This document shows, in pieces, positions 42,154 through 51,898 of a stretch of 64,000 bases of DNA. The stretch's first letter is position 1, and every line of letters begins with the position of its first letter. The DNA comes from Staphylococcus sp. IVB6240 (GTDB lineage: Bacteria; Bacillota; Bacilli; Staphylococcales; Staphylococcaceae): positions 1,054,001 through 1,118,000 of the forward strand of contig NZ_CP094718.1 of assembly GCF_025558425.1 (NCBI RefSeq), written 5' to 3'. Under the pieces are notes generated by a model. That model worked only from the letters and a program-made list of their open reading frames with translations, searched no databases and was not told where the DNA came from. The position numbers and the translations under genes were made by a program.

Positions 42154-43112
42154 CAACATTAATTATTAGACGTTTTTTACTGATGATTCCATTATTGATC
42201 TGTATGTCCATTGTTATTTTCTTACTTGCAAAGCTTCAGCCAGGGGATGCTTTTACTGGACAAATGGACCCTTCTGTAGATGCAAGTTATTATGAAGAAC
42301 AACGCGAAAAGCTTGGATTAAATGATTCGATCCCTGAACAATATATGACATGGGGCAAAAATGTACTTCAGGGTGAATTAGGAGATTCGATTCGCTACAA
42401 ACGTCCTGTCATGGATCTTGTTAAAGAAAGAATGCCAAACACGATCTTATTAGGTGTGATTAGTTTGGTGATTACCTATCTCATTGCATTTCCACTGGGC
42501 ATTTTATCCGGACGGAAACCATATAGTCCGATAGATTATAGTATTCAATTTATCAATTATTTAATGTTAGCTATTCCATCGTTCGTAGCCGGTGTATTTG
42601 CGATCTATGTTTTCGCATTCCAATTAGGCTGGTTCCCATTCTCAGGATCTGTTGCGATTGGTGTAGAAAGTGGTTCAGTCGAATATTATATTAGTAAATT
42701 GTATCATTCCATTTTACCGGGTACGGTTCTCGGATTGTTATCAACGGCGAGTTATGTACAGTTTTTAAGAAATGATATTATTGAAAATTCACGAAAAGAT
42801 TATGTAAGAACAGCGCGTTCAAAAGGTTTATCGGAATCGACGATCTATAATAAACATATTTTACGAAATTCTATTATTCCGATTGTTACTTTCTTCGGTG
42901 CTGACGTGTTATCTGTATTTGGTGGTGCAGTTATCACAGAAACAATCTTCTCTTATCCTGGGATTGGTAAGTTACTGATCGATTCTATTAGTGGTAAAGA
43001 TTATCCATTGATGATGGCACTTCTCCTCTTTTTCTCATTTTTAGGTTTATTAGCAAATCTGATTTCGGATATCGCATACAGTATTGTGGATCCACGAATC
43101 AAGAGTAATTAG
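42150..43112 (+). CDS. oppB: Oligopeptide ABC transporter permease OppB
   Basis: 320-residue permease with six helices and the DppB-like N-terminal block (RRFLLMIPLLICMSIVIFLLAKLQPGD). The EAA loop is YVRTARSKGLSESTIYNKHILRN. ATG at 42150 has AAGAGGTG upstream; the longer in-frame reading overlapping oppF is rejected. Confidence 0.92.
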   Translation: MTTLIIRRFLLMIPLLICMSIVIFLLAKLQPGDAFTGQMDPSVDASYYEEQREKLGLNDSIPEQYMTWGKNVLQGELGDSIRYKRPVMDLVKERMPNTILLGVISLVITYLIAFPLGILSGRKPYSPIDYSIQFINYLMLAIPSFVAGVFAIYVFAFQLGWFPFSGSVAIGVESGSVEYYISKLYHSILPGTVLGLLSTASYVQFLRNDIIENSRKDYVRTARSKGLSESTIYNKHILRNSIIPIVTFFGADVLSVFGGAVITETIFSYPGIGKLLIDSISGKDYPLMMALLLFFSFLGLLANLISDIAYSIVDPRIKSN

Positions 43113-43123
43113 GAGGGGAAATT

Positions 43124-44017
43124 ATGTCAAAAGAAATTAAACAAAAGAATCGTTCGCCATTACAAATAGCACTTCAAAAATTTAAAAGAAATAAACCAGC
43201 AATGACAGCGAGTATCATCTTAGCTTTAATATTTCTCATTTCACTTTTGTCACCGTTTCTCGCACCGCATGATCCGAACCTACAAAATTTAGTATTAATT
43301 AAAGGTCAAATGTCATCCGAACATTGGCTGGGTACAGATTCAGGTGGACGTGATATATTTAGTCGTCTTCTATACTCTGGCCGTGTTTCACTCACATTTG
43401 GTTTAATTACGACTGTTGGACTAATGGTTATCGGAATCCTAATTGGTATGATTTCTGGATATTATGGTGGCTGGGTAGATACAGTGCTGATGCGTTTTAC
43501 AGAGTTTGTGATGCTGTTCCCATTTATTCCATTTGCGGTTGTATTGAATGCGACATTTAGTGGTAAAATCGAAAACCAATATGGATCAGCAATTGTTTTA
43601 GCCGCTGTACTTATCGCATTGTCCTGGGTTGGTGTTGCACGTATCGTCCGCGGTAAAGTCATGCAGGAAAAGGAAAATGAATACTTCCTTGCAGCTAAAT
43701 CAATCGGGACACCTGTTCATAAAATTTTATTCAAACACTTATTCCCAAATATTTTAAGTGTTGTCATTGTACAAGCAACATTAATTTTTGCGGTACAAAT
43801 TGTTGCAGAAGCGGGACTTAGTTTCTTAGGATTTGGTATTGATAAAACAGTTCCGACATGGGGGAATATGTTAAGTGATGCGCAAGAAGGAGATATTTTG
43901 CGTGGGAAACCATGGATTTGGATGCCACCAGCAATTGCCATTACTGTCACAATCCTATGTATCAACTTTATTGGTGAAGGCTTGAAAGATGCCTTGAATC
44001 CGAAGTCACGTCATTAA
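43124..44017 (+). CDS. oppC: Oligopeptide ABC transporter permease OppC
   Basis: 297 residues. N-terminal OppC segment (FKRNKPAMTASIILALIFLISLLSPFLAPHDP), the conserved HWLGTDSGGRDIFSRLLYSGRVSL, and the EAA loop YFLAAKSIGTPVHKILFKHLFPN. TAGGAGGGG ribosome binding site. Last gene of the operon. Confidence 0.93.
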   Translation: MSKEIKQKNRSPLQIALQKFKRNKPAMTASIILALIFLISLLSPFLAPHDPNLQNLVLIKGQMSSEHWLGTDSGGRDIFSRLLYSGRVSLTFGLITTVGLMVIGILIGMISGYYGGWVDTVLMRFTEFVMLFPFIPFAVVLNATFSGKIENQYGSAIVLAAVLIALSWVGVARIVRGKVMQEKENEYFLAAKSIGTPVHKILFKHLFPNILSVVIVQATLIFAVQIVAEAGLSFLGFGIDKTVPTWGNMLSDAQEGDILRGKPWIWMPPAIAITVTILCINFIGEGLKDALNPKSRH

Positions 44018-44044
44018 TCATATAGCATTTAAAATATATTATAG

Positions 44045-44082
44045 AGAAAGGGCTGAGCCATCGTGTTCGGCTCTTTTCTTTT
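44045..44082 (+). terminator. Terminator after oppC
   Basis: GAGCC ... GGCTC hairpin extended by AAAG/CTTT-type pairs, then TTTTCTTTT. Right boundary of the accessory segment. Confidence 0.72.
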
Positions 44083-44243
44083 GTGTGATGGGAATCCGTG
44101 TAATGTAAGTAGCTGTCTACAATGAAAAGATATTTTAAAAATTTTTCCTTACAATTCATCCTTGCTGTTTTTTATGTCTTGCATCAAGTTATAGGATGAT
44201 ACATACTATAGTTAACTATTTTTGGTTAAAGAGGGAGAAAATA

Positions 44244-45014
44244 ATGAAACACCAATTTTCAAGAAATGAACTTGCGATCGGTAAAGAAGGTCTTGATCGC
44301 CTTAAAAATACAACTGTAGCCGTCCTAGGTGTCGGTGGTGTTGGGACATTTGCGGCGGAAGCATTAGCCCGTACAAACATTGGACATATCATTTTGATTG
44401 ATAAAGATAATGTAGATATTACAAATGTTAACCGTCAACTGCATGCTTTGACTACAACAGTGGGGCAAAGTAAAGTAACGCTGATGGAAGAACGTATTAA
44501 ACTGATTAACCCAGATTGTAAAGTAACATCACTTCATATGTTCTATACAGAAGAAACATATGAACAACTGTTCAATGATTATGATATTGATTACGTTGTG
44601 GATGCAAGTGATACTATCATCTACAAGGTTCATTTAATGGAACAATGTTTGGACCGTGGTATTCAAATTATTTCAAGTATGGGTGCTGCTAATAAAACAG
44701 ATCCAACACGATTTGAAATTGCAGATATTTCAAAAACACATACGGATCCAATTGCCCGTATTATTCGTCAAAAACTAAAACAAAAGAAAATCTATCGTGG
44801 TATTCCTGTTGTATTTTCAGATGAAAGTCCAATTGTAATTCGTGAAGATGTGAAGGCAGTTGTAGGGGATGCACAAGGTAAAAACCGTAAAGCGCAAATG
44901 CCTCCAGCTTCTAATGCCTTCTGTCCAAGTACAGTAGGACTCATTATGGCAAGTTATGTATGTAATAAAATTGTAGAAGATATTCCAGTAACACGTATTA
45001 AAGATAAACAATAA
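44244..45014 (+). CDS. tcdA: tRNA threonylcarbamoyladenosine dehydratase
   Basis: 256-residue ThiF/E1-like enzyme that cyclises t6A37 to ct6A with ATP. Motifs: VLGVGGVGTFAAEALARTNIGHIILID (ATP fold), DVTNVNRQ-type (DITNVNRQLHAL), DYVVDASDT, and MPPASNAFCPSTVG. ATG at 44244 follows AGAGGGAG; upstream in-frame codons lack a site. In B. subtilis the homologue yrvM lies beside aspS and 6S RNA, which supports an insertion between them here. Confidence 0.93.
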   Translation: MKHQFSRNELAIGKEGLDRLKNTTVAVLGVGGVGTFAAEALARTNIGHIILIDKDNVDITNVNRQLHALTTTVGQSKVTLMEERIKLINPDCKVTSLHMFYTEETYEQLFNDYDIDYVVDASDTIIYKVHLMEQCLDRGIQIISSMGAANKTDPTRFEIADISKTHTDPIARIIRQKLKQKKIYRGIPVVFSDESPIVIREDVKAVVGDAQGKNRKAQMPPASNAFCPSTVGLIMASYVCNKIVEDIPVTRIKDKQ

Positions 45015-45016
45015 AG

Positions 45017-45050
45017 CAAAAACGCCTCACGAGTGGGGCGTTTTTCTTTT
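45017..45050. terminator. Bidirectional terminator between tcdA and rarA
   Basis: AAAAACGCCTC-ACGA-GTGGGGCGTTTTT: stem with A-run on one side and T-run on the other, serving the convergent tcdA (+) and rarA (-). Confidence 0.88.
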
Positions 45051-45059
45051 GACGTGATA

Positions 45060-46325
45060 TTATTTTTGTTGTTTTTTAATATTATCGTAAATTTGTTTCA
45101 TTTGTTGTTCGGTTTTTGAAGTTTCTTTCGGTTGATAGTATTGCTTGGTTTTAAGCTTTGATGGTAAATATTGTTGTGCCACAAATCCTGAATTATAACT
45201 ATGTGGGTATTTGTAGCCGATTGCACGACCGAGTTCTTTTGCACCACTATAATGACCATCTCGTAAATGGTCAGGAATCTGTCCAACATGTCCTCTGCGA
45301 ATGTCAGAAAGTGCGCTATCGATAGAAGTGATTGCTGAGTTTGATTTTGGTGACAGACAAAGTTCGATGACTGCTTGGCTGAGCGGAATACGCGCCTCAG
45401 GGAAACCTAGGCGCTCAGCAGCCTCAATGGCAGCAAGTGTGCGTTGGCCGGCACTCGGTGACGCAAGCCCAATATCTTCGTAACTAATCACTAATAGGCG
45501 ACGTGCAATTGTTGGCAGATCGCCAGCTTGGATCAGACGTGCAAGATAATGCAATGCCGCATCTACATCGCTGCCACGTATTGATTTTTGAAAAGCACTC
45601 ATCACATCATAATGCATATCGCCGTCTTTATCACTTAAAAATGCCCCACGTTGTAAACAATCTTCCGCATCTTTCAATGTAATATGTGCAGGTTTTGAAT
45701 TTGCGCTCAGTACGGCAAGTTCCAAAGCATTTAAAGCACTTCTAACATCACCTTGGCTTTGAGTTGCAAAATATTCAAATGCATCTTCATCTATGATTGG
45801 TTCATATGTTTTTAAACCACGTTCTTCATCATCCAAAGCACTTTGTAAAGCTTGTTTAATATCATCAGCTTCCAGAGGATACAGTTCAAAAATCTGGGCA
45901 CGTGATCGTATTGCTGGATTAATGGCATGATAAGGATTTGACGTTGTTGCACCGATCAATACAATCTTTCCATTCTCTAAGTGAGGGAGTAGAAAATCTT
46001 GTTTGGCTTTATCAAGTCGATGAATCTCATCAAGTAATAAGATAACTTGACCAGACATTTTTGCTTCTTCAACAATTAACTGCATATCTTTTTTTGTATT
46101 CGTAACAGCATTTAATTGTCGGAACTTAAAAGCAGTACTACCAGCAATTGCCTGTGCTATACTTGTTTTACCAATGCCTGGAGGACCGTAAAAAATCATG
46201 GACGATAAGCGTTGTGCTTGAACCATGCGTCTTATAATACCTGTTTCACCCACGAGATGTTGTTGGGCAATCACTTCATCAATATTTCGTGGTCGCATGC
46301 GGGATGCTAAAGGTTCAGTTGTCAT
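45060..46325 (-). CDS. rarA: Replication-associated recombination ATPase RarA (MgsA)
   Basis: 421-residue AAA+ clamp-loader-like ATPase acting at stalled forks. N-terminal MRPRNIDEVIAQQHLVGE, Walker A FYGPPGIGKTS, Walker B LLLDEIHRL, sensor IGATTSNPYHAIN, and the C-terminal MgsA domain (YKYPHSYNSGFVAQQYLP). AGGAGG precedes the ATG on the minus strand. Read against the neighbouring genes. Confidence 0.95.
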   Translation of the reverse strand: MTTEPLASRMRPRNIDEVIAQQHLVGETGIIRRMVQAQRLSSMIFYGPPGIGKTSIAQAIAGSTAFKFRQLNAVTNTKKDMQLIVEEAKMSGQVILLLDEIHRLDKAKQDFLLPHLENGKIVLIGATTSNPYHAINPAIRSRAQIFELYPLEADDIKQALQSALDDEERGLKTYEPIIDEDAFEYFATQSQGDVRSALNALELAVLSANSKPAHITLKDAEDCLQRGAFLSDKDGDMHYDVMSAFQKSIRGSDVDAALHYLARLIQAGDLPTIARRLLVISYEDIGLASPSAGQRTLAAIEAAERLGFPEARIPLSQAVIELCLSPKSNSAITSIDSALSDIRRGHVGQIPDHLRDGHYSGAKELGRAIGYKYPHSYNSGFVAQQYLPSKLKTKQYYQPKETSKTEQQMKQIYDNIKKQQK

Positions 46326-46492
46326 GAAAAGACCTCCTATGATTATGATTTGTATTGGGGACTTATGTATCGTAAATTTATGATGGCTCAGTAATCATAA
46401 AGAAATTGAAGTACGAAAATGTTTTATATGTAGTATAATAATATATAAAAGAAGTATATTGTCCCAATATGAAAGCTAATTCAGAGTGAAAG

Positions 46493-46521
46493 TTGTACTC
46501 AAATAACATTGGTATTATAAT
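46493..46521 (+). promoter_or_regulatory. SigA promoter of cymR
   Basis: TTGTAC, 17-bp spacer, TATAAT, about 50 bases upstream of the cymR ATG. Confidence 0.7.
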
Positions 46522-46575
46522 AATATAAATAGTGAAAAAATGTAAGCAAATAGGATGGATAGGTGAGATGATTCA

Positions 46576-46995
46576 ATGAAAATTTCGACTAAAGGTAGAT
46601 ATGGATTAACATTGATGATTGCTTTAGCGAAAAGAGAAGGCACAGGCTGTGTTTCGTTAAAGACAATCGCAGAAGAAAACGACCTCAGTGACTTATATCT
46701 TGAGCAACTTGTCGGCCCATTACGTAATGCAGGACTTATCAGAAGTGTACGTGGGGCAAAGGGTGGCTATGAATTAAACATGTCATCTGAAGAAATCACT
46801 GCTGGAGATATTATTCGATTACTTGAAGGACCACTTACAATTGTAGAACGTATTGAGTCTGAACCACCTGCCCAACAACAACTATGGTTGAGAATGCGTG
46901 ATGCTGTCAAGGATGTCCTAGACCAAACAACATTACATTCATTAGCATCGTATGAAGATGCAAAAGCCCTAGAAGGCTACATGTTCTATATTTAA
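46576..46995 (+). CDS. cymR: Cysteine metabolism repressor CymR (Rrf2 family)
   Basis: 139 residues. Rrf2 winged helix starting MKISTKGRYGLTLMIALAK; the single cysteine is Cys25, the residue oxidised in S. aureus CymR. RGAKGGYELN is the wing; there is no three-cysteine Fe-S cluster of the IscR type. CymR represses cysteine uptake and synthesis genes together with CysK. In the backbone order it lies upstream of iscS-mnmA; here a csbD-like gene and a leftward oxidoreductase intervene. Confidence 0.92.
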   Translation: MKISTKGRYGLTLMIALAKREGTGCVSLKTIAEENDLSDLYLEQLVGPLRNAGLIRSVRGAKGGYELNMSSEEITAGDIIRLLEGPLTIVERIESEPPAQQQLWLRMRDAVKDVLDQTTLHSLASYEDAKALEGYMFYI

Positions 46996-47027
46996 AAAAA
47001 GTATTTAAAAAAATAATGAGCTTTTAT

Positions 47028-47053
47028 GTTTATACATTTATTAAGATGGGTAT
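47028..47053 (+). promoter_or_regulatory. SigB promoter of the csbD-like gene
   Basis: GTTTAT, 14-bp spacer, GGGTAT, which is a close match to the staphylococcal SigB consensus (GTTTAA-N12-15-GGGTAT). It is 34 bases upstream of the gene start. Confidence 0.75.
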
Positions 47054-47086
47054 TATAAACATAAGCTATACGAGGAGGTAATCATT

Positions 47087-47278
47087 ATGACAAACGAAGA
47101 AAGCAAATTCGATCAATTAAAAGGTAACGTTAAAGAAACTGCAGGTAATGCAGTAGGCGATAAAGCGTTAGAAAACGAAGGCAAACAAGACAAAGCAGCT
47201 GGAAAAGTTAAAGAAGTTGTAGAAAATGTAAAAGACAAAGCGACTGACGCAATCGACAAATTAAAAGGTGACAAATAA
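47087..47278 (+). CDS. CsbD-family general stress protein
   Basis: 63 residues, all hydrophilic: [33 protein letters not shown] is the CsbD signature, with further Lys/Glu-rich helical residues. The family is induced by SigB stress and has unknown biochemical function. GAGGAGG ribosome binding site. A SigB-type promoter precedes and a strong terminator follows, so it is monocistronic. Confidence 0.92.
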   Translation: MTNEESKFDQLKGNVKETAGNAVGDKALENEGKQDKAAGKVKEVVENVKDKATDAIDKLKGDK

Positions 47279-47294
47279 TCATCTATTGATATGA

Positions 47295-47334
47295 ACAGTA
47301 GAGGCTAAGATAAAGTCTCTGCTGTTTTTTTTAT
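47295..47334 (+). terminator. Terminator after the csbD-like gene
   Basis: ACAGTAGAGGCT pairs with AGTCTCTGCTGT (with G-U), then eight Ts. Confidence 0.85.
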
Positions 47335-47381
47335 CATTTGTTGATATTTGAAAGTAAAAATTTACTCTAATATCTTATTAA

Positions 47382-47424
47382 AAGAGCATCTAAATGAATT
47401 TTTGGGATCATTTAGATGCTCTTT
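47382..47424 (-). terminator. Terminator of the LLM oxidoreductase gene
   Basis: AAAGAGCATCTAAATGA ... TCATTTAGATGCTCTTT, perfect 16-17 bp stem with a 9-base loop and A/T runs on both sides; can also work on the + strand. Confidence 0.85.
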
Positions 47425-47440
47425 ATCTGTTTAATTCATA

Positions 47441-48454
47441 TTATGCATTTTCTGCATTCAATTCATCAAGGACTTCTTTAAAGTATTGATATGATTGCAC
47501 TTGTTTTTCTTTATCATAAATGTAGCTAACACCCATGATTTCATCAATCTCACCATAATAATTAACAAAGTCTTTAATTTGTTGTTTGACTGCAGCTTTA
47601 TCACCGACTAATGATTGTTGAATACGCGCGTCCGACATGGCGATTTCTTGAGGTGACATGACATTGTTTAAATCTTTGACAGGTGGTTGTAATTTTTGCA
47701 TACGTCCTCTTGTAATACCTGTGAACATTTGGCTTAGTGTTGTTGCTAAATGTAAGGCTTCATCATGTGTATCTGCTAGGATCACATTTAATCCTACCAT
47801 GACATATGTTTCATCAAGATATTCAGATGGTTCGAATAACTCACGGTAGATTGCGATGGCTTCTTTCATTTGTTGTGGTGCAAAGTGACCGGCAAATACA
47901 TAAGGGAGTCCTTCACGTGCTGCGAGATGTGCTGAATCTGTTGAAGAACCTAAAACATAAACAGGGATTTCAGAACCTATTGCAGGAATAGCTTTCACAT
48001 ATCCTTGTTTTGTATCAGGCCCCATGTATTGAATCAGTTGTTTCACTTCTTCTGGGAATTGGAAAACACCGTCATGTTTATCACGACGTAATGCGCTGGC
48101 AGTCGACATATCTGTACCAGGTGCACGACCTAGTCCAATATCGATACGGTCACCGTAGATTTGGTGTAAAGTCCCAAATTGTTCAGCGACTACTAATGGG
48201 GCGTGGTTCGGCAACATGATACCGCCTGATCCAACACGTAAATGGTTTGTATTTGCCAGTGTATGTTGGATAAGAATCGCTGTGGCAGAACTTACAAGGT
48301 TTGGGGCGTTATGATGTTCTGCAATCCAATAGCGTTCATATGACATCTTTTCTAATGATTGCGCTAATTCAATCATTTCATCAATAGCTTCTCGCTCATT
48401 TGAACCTTCACGAATTGGAACAAGGTTCAGCGCGGAATAACGAATCTTTTTCAT
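47441..48454 (-). CDS. Luciferase-like (LLM class) flavin-dependent monooxygenase
   Basis: 337 residues. Bacterial-luciferase TIM-barrel family: YSALNLVPIREG, RYWIAEHHNAPNLVSSATAILIQHTLA, RVGSGGIMLPNHAPLVVAEQFGTLHQIYGDRIDIGLGRAPGTD. This arrangement is typical of the MsnO8/YhbW group, which uses FMNH2. Substrate unknown. ATG at 48454 is preferred, with AGGAGTG upstream on the minus strand; longer in-frame readings run into a repeat. Confidence 0.86.
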   Translation of the reverse strand: MKKIRYSALNLVPIREGSNEREAIDEMIELAQSLEKMSYERYWIAEHHNAPNLVSSATAILIQHTLANTNHLRVGSGGIMLPNHAPLVVAEQFGTLHQIYGDRIDIGLGRAPGTDMSTASALRRDKHDGVFQFPEEVKQLIQYMGPDTKQGYVKAIPAIGSEIPVYVLGSSTDSAHLAAREGLPYVFAGHFAPQQMKEAIAIYRELFEPSEYLDETYVMVGLNVILADTHDEALHLATTLSQMFTGITRGRMQKLQPPVKDLNNVMSPQEIAMSDARIQQSLVGDKAAVKQQIKDFVNYYGEIDEIMGVSYIYDKEKQVQSYQYFKEVLDELNAENA

Positions 48455-48479
48455 GGTGTATAACACTCCTATTCTACGG

Positions 48480-48631
48480 TTGGGACAAAAGTACTTAGAA
48501 TTTGAACAGAACCTCATCCGCAATCAAAATTAATTTTTCAAATTTTGTAGCGCTGCAAAAGTCTGTCGTAAAATCATATTATCGGAAGACCCTTTATCGG
48601 TGTTTCAATGTAATGATTCATTTTGTCCCAA
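48480..48631. repeat. Intergenic palindromic repeat between LLM gene and iscS
   Basis: Ends are an 11-bp perfect inverted repeat, TTGGGACAAAA (48480-48490) and TTTTGTCCCAA (48621-48631). Inside is CAAAATT-N9-AAATTTTG (48525-48547), the same core as in the repeat at 32187-32300. It occupies the upstream region of the leftward LLM gene. The remaining ~200 bases to iscS contain only its promoter. Confidence 0.65.
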
Positions 48632-48702
48632 TCACACATTTTCTGAAGTTAGTATAGCACCTGTAACGTGTCTTGACTTGAAAATTGCTTACGGCCGATT
48701 CA

Positions 48703-48731
48703 TTGCAGTTCAAACGCGTTCATCATACAAT
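48703..48731 (+). promoter_or_regulatory. SigA promoter of iscS-mnmA
   Basis: TTGCAG, 17-bp spacer, TACAAT, 100 bases before the iscS ATG. Confidence 0.6.
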
Positions 48732-48830
48732 AGATGTAATAGTTGAAAGCCAGTAGAAACAGACTACTAGCAAATTAAAAAAGGCAATGCTAAAATAGGA
48801 ACATTGATTATCAGAAAGGACTGTCGTTAA

Positions 48831-51088
<2,258 letters not shown>

Positions 51089-51103
51089 TTATGACAATGA
51101 TAA

Positions 51104-51164
51104 AATGGGAGTTTGCGATAAAATCTTTCGAAGGTAGGGATTTTAAAGCAGCTCCCTATTTTAG
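51104..51164 (+). terminator. Probable terminator after mnmA
   Basis: GGGAG (51107) pairs with CTCCC (51152), with inner GC and AATC/GATT pairings, then TATTTTAG. The T-run is weak, so readthrough into the TPR gene is likely. Confidence 0.5.
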
Positions 51165-51224
51165 TTGTGGTCGGTTTTGAGGTACAATGGTTGTTGAAAC
51201 AGAAAATGTAAAGGTGAAAATTAT

Positions 51225-51896
51225 ATGGAACAAGAACAAATACATAACTTGATTAAACAAGGACAATTTGAAAAAGCATTGCAAGCTTGCTTCGATAATA
51301 TTGAAGCGGCACCAGAAGAAATAGAGAACTATATTAACTCAGGTATTTTACTCGCTGAGGCAGGGGAAATTGAAAAATCTGAGCGTTTCTTTCAACATGC
51401 GATCACACTGCAGCCAGATAACGGTGTCGTTTACTATAACTTGGCCAATGTGTATTTTAATGAAGGGCGTTTTCAAGAAGCCATTAAGCTTTATCAAACG
51501 GCGATTAGTAAACAATTAGAAACGAAAGATGTTTACTTTATGCTAGGTATGTCATTCGTACAATTGGAAGCAAAAGACAAGGCACTACCATTTTTAATGC
51601 GTGCTTCTGAATTAGATACAGATTTCCAAGATATTGAAGCACAATTTCAATATGGACTTGTACTCTGTGAACTTGAAATGTTTGACCAAGCCATTCCGTT
51701 ATTACAACGCATTTTAGAGAAGGATTCAAAACATGCAGATGCACAGTACAATTTAACATTAGCGCAATATATGACAGATGAAGATATCGATGCAGCTATA
51801 AAAGGATTTGAACAGGCTATTGAGATGGATGACACACATATGTTAAGTCATCATGCGATTAAGACGTTTAAAATGATTCAAGAACAGGAGGGATAA
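51225..51896 (+). CDS. Tetratricopeptide repeat protein
   Basis: 223 residues of TPR-type helical repeats with ~34-residue spacing (AEAGEIEKSERFFQHAITLQPDNGVVYYNLANVYFNEGRFQEAIKLYQTAI and following units). No signal peptide, so cytosolic. Function unknown, presumably protein-protein contacts. In Bacillales the TPR gene always sits just before recD2. Stop is followed two bases later by the recD2 ATG, with AGGAGGG overlapping its end, so they are coexpressed. Confidence 0.88.
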   Translation: MEQEQIHNLIKQGQFEKALQACFDNIEAAPEEIENYINSGILLAEAGEIEKSERFFQHAITLQPDNGVVYYNLANVYFNEGRFQEAIKLYQTAISKQLETKDVYFMLGMSFVQLEAKDKALPFLMRASELDTDFQDIEAQFQYGLVLCELEMFDQAIPLLQRILEKDSKHADAQYNLTLAQYMTDEDIDAAIKGFEQAIEMDDTHMLSHHAIKTFKMIQEQEG

Positions 51897-51898
51897 CA

